A DNA stretch of 64,000 nucleotides from Aldehydirespirator sp965116965 (lineage in GTDB: Bacteria; Actinomycetota; Acidimicrobiia; Acidimicrobiales; Aldehydirespiratoraceae), in contig OZ220743.1 in assembly GCA_965116965.1 (NCBI GenBank), forward strand, positions 1,860,001 to 1,924,000. The letters run 5' to 3'. This document shows positions 8,045-15,895 of this stretch, one piece after another. Position numbers and translations under genes: made by a program. The notes beneath the pieces are model-generated. The model saw only the letters and a program-made list of their open reading frames with translations, did not search any database and was not told the DNA's origin. The stretch's first letter is position 1, and the number at the start of each line of letters is the position of its first letter.

Positions 8045-10171
8045 TCAGCGGGACTGTTCGGTGTCTGGCGCGGCGCTGTCGGAACGGCCGACCAAGTCGG
8101 CCAGGACGCGCCGGGCGACCTCGGGGTCGATGGCGGTGTCGGGCTCGCTGTGATCGTCGCCGGGACCGACGGCGCGGCGTCTGTGGTGCTTTGCCTTGAG
8201 GGCTGCTCCTCCGGCGGCGACGATGAGGCCGGCCGCGAGCAGAAGCCACCGCCGGCGCCAAGGGGCCGAGTCGTCGACGATCTCCGGCTCAACATCACGT
8301 GGCAGGTACTCGTACGGGTCTGCTGGGCTTCCCCAGCAGGCGACGGTGCCGTCGGTGGCGATGGCGCAGGCGTGGCGAGCGCCGACGGCGAGTTTGACGA
8401 ACTCACCGTCGGGCGGTTCCATCAGCGTGGGGAGTCTGCCCCAGGCGTCCGGGTCCGCGCATACGATCGTTCCTTCGGCGCGTAGCGCGCAGTAGCCGTC
8501 GTGACTCACCGCCACCTGCACGAACTCGCCGTCGGGCACGCGCCGGGCTGCTACGAGGTGTTCCGCGACGAGGTGCGGGTCTTGTTTGGTTCGGTTGTGC
8601 CAGCACGCGATCGATGCGTCGATACGGATCCCGCACGAGACTGGGTCTCGCACTGAGACATCGGTCAGGGGCCCGACCCATGGGGGCGGCTCGCCGTAGG
8701 GTCCGTAGCCCCAGCACTCCACTGCGCCGTTGGGGCGGATCCCGCAGGGGCGGCCCAGCGGGCCCGACGCGGACATAGAGGTGAACTCCCCCGGCGGCGG
8801 CCGCTGCCCCGCGATCGCGCCCCAACAGGTCACGATGCCGTCTACGCGCAGCCCGCACGACGAGTCGCCCACCGCTGACACCTCCACGAACTCGCCTGTA
8901 GGCGGGTCGCTTTGGCCCTGCTCGTTGGCGCCCCAGCACTCCACCGCGCCGTCGACGCCGACGCCACAGCTGTGATGGTCCCCGGCCGAGATCTGGCCGA
9001 AGTCGCCTGCGGGCTGGTAGCTGCTGGCGTGCCAGTTCTCGCGGCCGTCTCCCATGTACCAGCACAGCACCTTGCCGCTGGTGCGCAGCGCGCAGGCATG
9101 AAGGTACCCGACCGCGACCTCGCTGAAGGACCCCCCAAGGACCCCGTATCGGTCGATCGACTTGCCCCAGCACATCACCAGCGCCTCGTCGGCGCGCACC
9201 GCGCAGGTGTTGTTGGCTCCCGCTGAGATCTGCGCGAAGGGGCCCCGCAGAACCGCGGGAGGGGCGCCGTGTGTCTCTTGGTTGCCCCAGCACACCGCCG
9301 CGGCTGCGGTGTCGATGGCGCAGGCGTGCTCGGGTGCCGCGGACACCGCGATGAACGAGCCCTCAGGCGCGTCGGCCTGCCCGAAATCGAAGCCCTCACC
9401 AAAGGGCGCCGCCCAGCATCGGACGCGGCCGTCAGTGCGCAGCCCGCACACGTATTCCGCGACCGGGTGAAGATTACGACTCTCGACTGAGGCCGCCGAC
9501 ACCTCGCTGAACTCGCCGCCGGGACCATCAGGCACGCTTCGCTGGGGGGGTCCGCCCCAGCACACCAGCGCCCCAGCGGTCTCCAACGCGCACAGATGCC
9601 TATCACCGGCATGCACCGCAGCGAACTCCCCGACCATCCGAGACGAGCCATCGCCCCAGCACTCCACCGCGCCGCCGGGACGCAACCCGCACACGCTTCC
9701 CGCGTGCCAAAAGCTTCTCGCCCCCGCCGACACCTGCACGAACTCTCCCCCCGGAGGATCGGCCTGCCCCACGGCGGACCCGCCCCAGCACGCCACCGAG
9801 CCATCCACCCCCAGCGCGCACACGTGACCGCTGCGAGGACTCGCCGACACCTGCTTGAACACCCCCTCAGGCATGACCGATGCGGTGCCCCAACACTCCA
9901 GCGCGCCGCCGACGCGCACCCCGCAAGTCTCAAGTTCCCCCGCGGACAGATCTGTGAACACCCCCTCAGGAGGATCCGTACGCCCCGAACCCGGCAAGAA
10001 CCGATCCGCATGCCCCGAACCGCCTGCGTCACCAGCAACGCCCGAGCCGCCCGGCTCGGCGCCGTTCCCGCCGGCACCGCCAGAACGCCCATCCACCGAC
10101 CCGCCAAAGCCCCCACCGCCACAAGCCCCCACAACCACCGCAGCCACCGCCACCAACACCCGCAAACTCAC
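8045..10171 (-). CDS. RCC1-repeat lipoprotein with C-terminal membrane anchor
   Basis: A 708-residue protein with a lipoprotein signal: a hydrophobic stretch ending in VVVGAC followed by a glycine-rich linker. Most of the length is RCC1-like repeats of the form AGxxHxCxLxxDGxVxCWG, each with a cysteine pair, probably folding as one or two beta-propellers outside the cell. Near the C-terminus a hydrophobic segment (LLLAAGLIVAAGG) is followed by basic residues (KAKHHRRR) and a short acidic tail with DPEVARRVLADLV, which suggests a transmembrane anchor with a cytosolic tail. A very similar tail occurs in the protein at 11165-12127. The GTG start overlaps the upstream stop (GTGA). It ends 17 bp before the subtilase start, so the genes are probably one operon. 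Confidence 0.82.
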   Translation of the reverse strand: MSLRVLVAVAAVVVGACGGGGFGGSVDGRSGGAGGNGAEPGGSGVAGDAGGSGHADRFLPGSGRTDPPEGVFTDLSAGELETCGVRVGGALECWGTASVMPEGVFKQVSASPRSGHVCALGVDGSVACWGGSAVGQADPPGGEFVQVSAGARSFWHAGSVCGLRPGGAVECWGDGSSRMVGEFAAVHAGDRHLCALETAGALVCWGGPPQRSVPDGPGGEFSEVSAASVESRNLHPVAEYVCGLRTDGRVRCWAAPFGEGFDFGQADAPEGSFIAVSAAPEHACAIDTAAAAVCWGNQETHGAPPAVLRGPFAQISAGANNTCAVRADEALVMCWGKSIDRYGVLGGSFSEVAVGYLHACALRTSGKVLCWYMGDGRENWHASSYQPAGDFGQISAGDHHSCGVGVDGAVECWGANEQGQSDPPTGEFVEVSAVGDSSCGLRVDGIVTCWGAIAGQRPPPGEFTSMSASGPLGRPCGIRPNGAVECWGYGPYGEPPPWVGPLTDVSVRDPVSCGIRIDASIACWHNRTKQDPHLVAEHLVAARRVPDGEFVQVAVSHDGYCALRAEGTIVCADPDAWGRLPTLMEPPDGEFVKLAVGARHACAIATDGTVACWGSPADPYEYLPRDVEPEIVDDSAPWRRRWLLLAAGLIVAAGGAALKAKHHRRRAVGPGDDHSEPDTAIDPEVARRVLADLVGRSDSAAPDTEQSR

Positions 10172-10923
10172 CCGACATCACCGACTAGCACGGCCGAGCC
10201 TCCTCGTGACAAGCTCCCCTCAGGCAAGATCCACCAGCACGCACCCCCCGCGATGCGGGTCACCGCCGCCACCGTCAACGGCGCATCGGGGTCATTGAGA
10301 TCCGCCGGCGCGTCCACCACCGACACGCCGGCCACATCCAGCGCCGGTGCCGCCGCGCAGTCAGATTGTCCCGGCGTGACCGTCGCCACCGCCTGTCGCA
10401 GAGCCTCCAGATCGATCCCAGAGCGTGTCGGCGCGGTGAACGGATCAAACACACCGTCACCGGAGCCGCCCCCGACCGCGTCCTCAGGCACCGCCACCGC
10501 GGTGCTCGGCGACCACTCAGACACACCGAAGACGTTGCGGGCCCGCACCGCGAACCAATGCTCGCCCACATCGCGTGCCAGACCCGCCACCAGCGCCGAA
10601 GACCCGTCGAACTCCACCAGCATCCCGCCAGCCGATCCGCGGCGGTCCAGCAGCACCCAACCATCAGCGGCGCGCACCATCAACTCATAGCCCGCCGCGC
10701 CGGTGACATCATCCCAGTCCAGCGACACCACCCCAGCCGCCAGCCACCGGCCCCCAATGACGAACCCCCCAGCCAGCACCGGCGGACCAGAACCAGCCAC
10801 AGACCGCGAAACGGAGCCGTCCTGCGCGCCGGAGGGAGCCTGCTGCGCCGCCGCCGGAACCGCCAACGCCGCCGACAGCCCCGCCGTCGCGACAACCCCC
10901 GCAAACCACCGCCAAGAGCGCAT
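10168..10923 (-). CDS. short secreted fibronectin-like protein, probably a truncated subtilase paralogue
   Basis: ATG at 10921-10923, preceded by GAGGGG, opens a signal peptide (ATAGLSAALAVPAAAQQ). The mature part aligns with the N-terminus of the large subtilase: LDWDDV...AAGYELM, WFAVRARNVFGVSEW, FDPFTAPTRSGIDLE and LTVAAVTRIAGG. Just after IAGG the sequence departs from the subtilase. Another frame would continue CVLVDLA before a stop, so a frameshift followed by loss of the catalytic part is likely. It ends by overlapping the start of the RCC1 lipoprotein gene. It could be a decaying relic kept for translational coupling, or a small functional secreted protein. The 241 bp upstream (10924-11164) show no gene. 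Confidence 0.6.
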   Translation of the reverse strand: MRSWRWFAGVVATAGLSAALAVPAAAQQAPSGAQDGSVSRSVAGSGPPVLAGGFVIGGRWLAAGVVSLDWDDVTGAAGYELMVRAADGWVLLDRRGSAGGMLVEFDGSSALVAGLARDVGEHWFAVRARNVFGVSEWSPSTAVAVPEDAVGGGSGDGVFDPFTAPTRSGIDLEALRQAVATVTPGQSDCAAAPALDVAGVSVVDAPADLNDPDAPLTVAAVTRIAGGACWWILPEGSLSRGGSAVLVGDVG

Positions 10924-11164
10924 AACGAGACCCCTCGGATTCACCGCTCAACCAGCCCGGAAGGCGGAGCCTGTCGCAAACATGCTGGCTACGCAACTCC
11001 CGCACAAGCAAAGCAGCCGTCGTGGACGTAGCAGTCGAAGGGTTACCAGCCAGGTCCACACCTCGCGTGCCGGGCTCGCCTCAGCCCAAGACCCGATCGA
11101 GCCCGCCGTCACCGCCGTGCTGGGTGAGGTGTAGGCGCGGGGTTCCGTCCCGCTCCTGAGCGGA

Positions 11165-12127
11165 CTATTCGGAAGCGTCAGGCCGGCCGGGGCGGTCGCT
11201 GCGGACCAAGCCGCTCAGGGCACGCTTGGCGGTGTCGGGGTCGACGACGCCGGCGGGCGGCAGGTCGGGTACCTGCCCGCGACGCTTGATGACGAGCACC
11301 ATCTTGGGCACCATCTTGGACACCGCTGCGCCAGCGGCTCCTGCCAGGGCCAACAACAACAACTTCACCAGCCCGACCGCAGCCTCAGCCCACCGGCCGG
11401 GCTGGTCGGTGTAGGGGTCGATCAACGCGTAGCGATCAGGACCCGGCCACCACTGCGGGGACCCTATGAGGATTGCAACGGCCTCGTCGCTGCCCCTGAC
11501 ATCGAGCAGGTCAACGAAGCCGTTGCCATTCACGTCAAAAAAGAGGTCGATTGCCTTGGCCCGGTGTGGATATTGATCCCGCTCCGGTATGCATGTGTAC
11601 CCCGGATCGGTTGCCGCATAGACGGTTCCGCGGCGGCCGATCAGGCTCGCGTAAGGATCCAGCCTGAGGCCACAAGCATAATCGCCCGTCAACTTGGCGA
11701 CGCAGAGCTCGCCGCACTCAACACCGTCAACAGTTAGGTCCCGGGCGTAGTGGGTGAATCGCTGCCCGATGAGAACCTCTTGACCCCCGATGAGAACCTC
11801 TTGACCCTCGACCGCGGGCCGGAACAACGAGGGCGCCAACAAACCAAGGACCATGACGATCGCGACCAGCGTCACAGCAACGACACGGCGCGCCCGACGA
11901 GGTTTGGACCGGAGCCTGACGGCGAGCACACCCAGCGCCAGCGCCGCCGCCGACGTCACCGCCACCGCCAGGAGCCTCAGCAACGGCACCCCCTCCAACC
12001 CTCCGCCCAGCGCCAGCATCTTGGGGACGAACTCGCGGTAACTCATCGGCACCACCACCAGCGCGGCCAGAGCCCAGCCAACAACTGCTCGACGCCGCCT
12101 CAACGCCGAGACTCTAACGCCGGTCAC
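11165..12127 (-). CDS. membrane protein with EF-hand-like loop
   Basis: No named family was recognised. Three hydrophobic segments lie in the first 115 residues. An extracytoplasmic region follows with several cysteines (ECGELC, YACGL, YTCIP) and a calcium-loop-like motif DVNGNGFVDLLD of dockerin/EF-hand type. Another membrane segment (VGLVKLLLLALAGAAG) and a basic, then acidic C-terminal tail with DPDTAKRALSGLV end the protein. That tail resembles the one on the RCC1 lipoprotein at 8045-10171. A 21-bp tandem duplication (11765-11806) doubles the peptide GQEVLIG. The start is uncertain: GTG 12127 is taken here, and the frame is open to 12160. A partial copy lies at about 15155-15435. Confidence 0.65.
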   Translation of the reverse strand: MTGVRVSALRRRRAVVGWALAALVVVPMSYREFVPKMLALGGGLEGVPLLRLLAVAVTSAAALALGVLAVRLRSKPRRARRVVAVTLVAIVMVLGLLAPSLFRPAVEGQEVLIGGQEVLIGQRFTHYARDLTVDGVECGELCVAKLTGDYACGLRLDPYASLIGRRGTVYAATDPGYTCIPERDQYPHRAKAIDLFFDVNGNGFVDLLDVRGSDEAVAILIGSPQWWPGPDRYALIDPYTDQPGRWAEAAVGLVKLLLLALAGAAGAAVSKMVPKMVLVIKRRGQVPDLPPAGVVDPDTAKRALSGLVRSDRPGRPDASE

Positions 12128-13017
12128 CGAACCGCCGCCCCGCCGGATCCCGGCTCCCAAGAACCGGATCGACCCTGTGCGACGACGGGGGTGAGCTTCC
12201 CCCCAAATCTTGGAGTGTTGGTTAGGCGGCTTGGGCTTGTTCGTGCTTGGGCTTGTTCGTGGTCGAGGGGGCTGGTCATGTTGTTGGCGGAGTGTAGGCG
12301 TAGGGGGTTGTACCAGGTGTCGATCCAGGCGGCGATGTCTCGCCGGGCGTGGTCGCGTGTCTGCCAGCGCCGCCGGGAGATGAGCTCGTGTTGCAGGGTG
12401 GAGAAGAACGACTCGGCCGCGGCGTTGTCCAGCGCGCAGCCGACGCGCCCCATCGACTGGTTGACCCCGAGGCGCCGGCAGGCCTCGGCGAAGTCTCCGG
12501 AGCTGTACTGGGCGCCCTTGTCGGTGTGGAAGATCACGCCGGCGACGGAGCCGCCTCGGGTGGCGGCGGCCATGTTGAGCGCCGCGGCGGCGAGGCCGGC
12601 TGTGGGATCGCGCTCAGAGGTGGCGAAGCCCAGCATCCGGCGGCTGTAGAGGTCCTCGACGGTCGCGAGGAACACCGGCCCCTGGTCGGTGGGGATCTGC
12701 TTGAAGTCGCCGACCCACTTCTGGTCGGGGGCCTCTGCGGTGAAGTCGCGCCTGAGCAGGTCGGGCACGGGATCGGCCGACTTGTCGGGCCGTGTCAGGC
12801 CCCGCCGGCGGGGCCGGGTGCGGGCCTGGAGCCCTTGGCGGGCCATGGAGGCCTCCACCGTCTTCTTGGACACCGTGTGGCCGTCTCGGCGCAGCTGGGC
12901 GCGCACCCGCGGCGAGCCGTAGGTCCCGCCGGACGCCTCGAAGCAGTCCTTGACCGCGGCATCAACGCGCTGTCGGCGCCTCCCCGGCGACGGAGGGTCC
13001 GCGGCTGCGGCGCTCAT
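12124..13017 (-). pseudogene. IS3 transposase OrfB, frame-disrupted
   Basis: The integrase core is complete with the DDE residues visible in GDFKQIPTD, FHTDKGAQYSS and NAAAESFFSTLQHE. Two defects are seen. Upstream, the true N-terminus (from GTG about 13113, with GVAESSFYERRSRG) lies in another frame and stops near 12964. Downstream, a 16-bp tandem duplication (12229-12244 and 12245-12260) shifts the frame away from the natural end QAQAA-stop, so the frame runs out of the element to 12124. The remaining frame would give a protein with a non-native tail. Confidence 0.8.
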
Positions 13018-13445
13018 AGAAGCTGGACTCGGCCACCCCCAGGGCCCGGCAGGAGACCGCGTGAGGCACCCCGTGATCGGTCCTTTGGGCCGCGATGTGC
13101 TCGACCAGGCTCACCGCGTCGCCTCCTTGACCCAAAGGACCACCGATCGTTTGAGCACATCACGCTCCATCTCCAACTCGGCGCAGCGGCGGCGCAGCCT
13201 CACCAACTCGGCACGCTCGTCGCCGTCGGAGACGCTCGCCCGAGCGCTCGGCGCGGTCCTTGCGGACCCAGTTGCCCAACGTGCCCGCGCCGATCCCCAG
13301 CTCGCGGGCCACCTCAGTGACCGATCTGCGAGTCTCTTGGACGATCCGCACAGCACCGGCCTTGAACTCCGGGTCGTACTGTCTTCGTGTCTCAGGCATG
13401 GCGTCTCCTCTTAGACGATGCCTCCAAGATCAGGGGGGATACTCA
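12192..13445 (-). mobile_element. IS3-family insertion sequence
   Basis: The element is 1254 bp with imperfect terminal inverted repeats of about 25 bp: the left end begins TGAGCTTCCCCCCAAATCTT and the right end, read inward, TGAGTATCCCCCCTGATCTT. A GGG on both sides (12189-12191 and 13446-13448) fits a 3-bp target duplication. It carries orfA and orfB on the minus strand. It interrupts the beginning of a subtilase paralogue (13446-13687). Both transposase genes contain frame disruptions, so this copy is probably immobile unless the indels are sequencing errors. Confidence 0.88.
13111..13399 (-). pseudogene. IS3 OrfA helix-turn-helix protein, frameshifted
   Basis: ATG at 13397-13399 opens a typical IS3 OrfA: RQYDPEFKAGAVRIV, SVTEVARELGIGAGTLGNWV. 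After about 50 residues the frame is lost near 13240. The C-terminal leucine-zipper half (ELVRLRRRCAELEMERDVLK, ending KEATR) continues in a neighbouring frame to 13111. One indel explains this. Intact OrfA proteins of the family are about 95-105 residues and bind the terminal repeats. Confidence 0.75.
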
Positions 13446-13687
13446 GGGCCAGCCGCGGCGTCCACATCGTCCCAACCCAAAGACGCCACCCCCGACGCCA
13501 GCCACACACCCTCCAACACGAAGCCGGCGCCCAGCACAGGCCCAGACCCAGCAAGTGTCGGCTCAGACGCTGCGGGCGCGGGCTCTGTCGCTGTGTCGGG
13601 CGCCTGTTGGGCCGCGGCCGGGGCCACGGACGCGGCGAGGACCGCCGCGGCGGTCACCACGGTGCCGAAAATGCGGGCAACGTTCAT
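13446..13687 (-). pseudogene. 5' fragment of a secreted subtilase paralogue, cut by the IS3 element
   Basis: ATG 13685-13687 with a good AGGAG site six bases upstream opens a signal peptide (VVTAAAVLAASVAPAAAQQ), then GAGFVLEGVWLASGVASL and GWDDVDAAAG. This matches the first 80 residues of the large subtilase precursor (GAGFVLEGVRLSPG, DWDDVDAADG). The reading is interrupted exactly at the right end of the IS3 element. No continuation is found beyond the left end, so the rest of the gene was probably deleted. Its place downstream of an RCC1 gene mirrors cassette A. Confidence 0.8.
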
Positions 13688-13752
13688 GCCAAACTCCTAT
13701 ATTCGGGTGAGAGGGTCGGGACGGAACTGGTGCCGCCGGGAACTCACAAAGA

Positions 13753-14883
13753 TCACTCCAGCGGGCATGGGTCGGCGCCAGGGCATGGGTCGGGCAAGGG
13801 TTTGTTGCTGTTCTCTCCCCAGCAGGCCACGGTTCCGTCGACGCGGATCGCGCACGCGTGGTGCGCGCCCACCGCAATGTGAGTGAACTCTCCCCCGGGC
13901 GGGTCCGAGAGTTCGGCCCACGACCTTGCGTTGGTGAGGTTCCAGCACGCGATGGAGCGGTCGGCGCGTAGCGCGCACACCGGGCCCGCAGTTCGATCCA
14001 CCTGCACGAACTCGCCCCGAGGGTCGCGGTGGTGGGATGAGCATGTCAGTGTGGAGTCGGGCCGGATCCCGCACACAAAGTCGATCGGGTCTTGCCAATA
14101 CGGGCCCCGGAAGTAGGCCCAGGTGTTTCCCCATCCCGGCGACACCGCCACCAGGCGCTCATCCCAATAGGAGTGATCCGGCCGCAGCACGTCGTGTGCG
14201 TGGGAGCTCCAGCACACGAGCGCGCCGTCGGGGCGCAGCCCGCACGGCGGGTGGCCCGCGTGCACTTCCACGAAAGGCCCCGCAGGCACCTCCAGAACCC
14301 CGCTGGGCCACCGCGCTGCGAAGCCGTCGTAGGTGTGCCCGGTGTTGTCGCCCCAACACACCGCGGAGCCGTCGATCCTGAGCCCGCAGGAGAACCGCTC
14401 CGCCACCGACACATCCACAAAGGCCCCCGCAGGCGCGTGGTCCTGCCCGTAGTCGTTGTCGTGGCCGGTGTCCTCGAGGAGCTTTCCGCTGCGGAATCTG
14501 CTCCAGCACTGAACCGACGCGTCGGCAGCCACCGCGCACGCGTTGCCCGGCCCGTAGGCGTCCCAGACCTCCACCTTCGCGAACCGCCCCTGAGGCGGGT
14601 CGCCGTAGTCGTCGCCCCAGCATTCGATCTCGCCGCTGGTGCGCACCCCGCAGGTGCGCGTCGCGCCCGCGGAGAGGTCCACGAAGGTGCCCTCGGGCGG
14701 GTCGGCGCGCCCATAGCCGGGATTGGACGGATAGTCCACCTCGAAACGGTCAGCCGGCGGGCCCGGCGGATAGTCCATCTCGAAACGGTCAGCTGGCGGG
14801 CCCGGCCGACCCGACAGCGCCACCGCGGCCACCGCCACCACGAACAACCCGACCGCCGCGAACCGCGACCACACCCCGATCAC
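13753..14883 (-). CDS. RCC1-repeat secreted or membrane-anchored protein
   Basis: A 376-residue protein starting at GTG 14881-14883 after GAGGAGG. The N-terminus has an uncleaved-anchor or signal-like segment (AAVGLFVVAVAAVALSG), then a proline-rich linker in which a 39-bp tandem duplication doubles the 13-residue unit containing GPPADRFE (14728-14805). The rest is RCC1-like repeats ending in CWG or variants (ECWGDD, VCWGDN, ACWGEN), with cysteine pairs as in the 708-residue paralogue but about half its length and without its C-terminal membrane segment. It is the third gene of cassette B, followed by the interrupted subtilase. Confidence 0.78.
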   Translation of the reverse strand: MIGVWSRFAAVGLFVVAVAAVALSGRPGPPADRFEMDYPPGPPADRFEVDYPSNPGYGRADPPEGTFVDLSAGATRTCGVRTSGEIECWGDDYGDPPQGRFAKVEVWDAYGPGNACAVAADASVQCWSRFRSGKLLEDTGHDNDYGQDHAPAGAFVDVSVAERFSCGLRIDGSAVCWGDNTGHTYDGFAARWPSGVLEVPAGPFVEVHAGHPPCGLRPDGALVCWSSHAHDVLRPDHSYWDERLVAVSPGWGNTWAYFRGPYWQDPIDFVCGIRPDSTLTCSSHHRDPRGEFVQVDRTAGPVCALRADRSIACWNLTNARSWAELSDPPGGEFTHIAVGAHHACAIRVDGTVACWGENSNKPLPDPCPGADPCPLE

Positions 14884-14940
14884 AGCCCGACCTCCTCACC
14901 GATAACCCACGCCGGCGCTGCGCACATCCCGCAGGCCGGT

Positions 14941-15450
14941 TCAGCCATCCGGCCGCGGAGACCGGCACGAGACCGGGGCACGGCCGCCACCGGCCACCGC
15001 TACCGCCAGCACCGGCGCCCAGAACCAGCCACCGACCTCGAAGCGGAGCCGTCCCACGCGCCGGCAGGAGCCTGCTGCGCCGCGGCCGGAACCGCCAACG
15101 CCGCCGACAGCCCCGCCGTCAGGACAACCGCCGCGACTGCGGCACAAGCGGCACCTGCCATCGCCAACAACAATAACAATAACAACAACTTCACCAGCCC
15201 GACCGCCACCGCGGCCCACCGGCCGGGCTGGTCGGTGTAGGGGTCGATCAACGCGTAGCGGTCGGGGCTCGCCCACCGCTGCGGGGACCCTATGAGGATT
15301 GCAGCAACCTCGTCGTTGCCCCTGACATCGAGCAGGTCAACGAAGCCGTTGCCATCCACGTCAAAAACGAGGTCGATTGCCCTGACCGGAGATGGATATT
15401 GATCCATCTCCGGTATGCATGCGTACCCCGGATCGCCCCAACGTCGGCGA
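14941..15450 (-). pseudogene. mosaic relic joining an EF-hand membrane protein to a subtilase-type signal peptide
   Basis: Reading leftwards, about 15435-15155 matches the middle of the EF-hand membrane protein (IPEMDQYP, FDVDGNGFVDLLDV, YALIDPYTDQPGRW, VGLVKLLLL). The reading then passes into TAGLSAALAVPAAAQQAPAG and SVAGSG, which match the signal peptide of the protein at 10168-10923. The frame fails shortly after. The start of the membrane protein and the end of the secreted protein are missing, so this is a deletion fusion. AAC/AAT trinucleotides near 15165-15190 are expanded and lengthen the leucine run. It marks the first two genes of cassette B. Confidence 0.7.
15155..15435. repeat. 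direct repeat of about 11335-11610
   Basis: These two stretches, about 3.8 kb apart in the same orientation, are nearly identical over roughly 275 bp. They cover the EF-hand loop and the following membrane segment of the protein at 11165-12127. Together with matching segments at about 10795-10890 and 15055-15125 they show that the region was duplicated as a block. Confidence 0.8.
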
Positions 15451-15532
15451 CAGCTCAAACTCAATCCCTGAGCATCCCGGCATTCATCGCGAGACGGTGC
15501 CACCTCCCCCCGCTGCCGCGTAGGCTCGCGGC

Positions 15533-15847
15533 ATGGAACAGTTCCTCATCATCATCCTCATGTTCGGCGCGCTCTACTACCTGCTGCTGCGCCCCCAGCA
15601 GAAGCGCGAGAAGGCTCGCCGGGAGCTGGTTCGCTCCCTCCAGGCGGGCGACGAAGTGGTCACCAACGCCGGCATCCACGGCGTCGTGGCCGAAGTGGAG
15701 GACGCCGTCGTGTGGCTGGAGGTGGCCCCCGACGTCGAATTGAAGCTCTCCCGGGACGCCATCCACGGCCGCACACCGGGTGCGTCGGACTCCGGCGCCG
15801 ATGAGGCCGACGACGACGACGACACCGACGAGGAGCACGACGGCTAG
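15533..15847 (+). CDS. yajC: preprotein translocase accessory subunit YajC
   Basis: A 104-residue single-pass membrane protein that associates with SecDF and SecYEG. The N-terminal segment (QFLIIILMFGALYYLLL) is followed by the family motif RPQQKREK and GDEVVTNAGIHGVV. The C-terminus is an acidic tail rich in Asp and Glu, common in high-GC Gram-positive homologues. It precedes secD by 48 bp and forms the standard yajC-secD-secF cluster. Confidence 0.95.
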   Translation: MEQFLIIILMFGALYYLLLRPQQKREKARRELVRSLQAGDEVVTNAGIHGVVAEVEDAVVWLEVAPDVELKLSRDAIHGRTPGASDSGADEADDDDDTDEEHDG

Positions 15848-15895
15848 GCCCACCCCACTCCTGAGGGTCCATCGGGTCGGACGGCGGGAGGGTCG

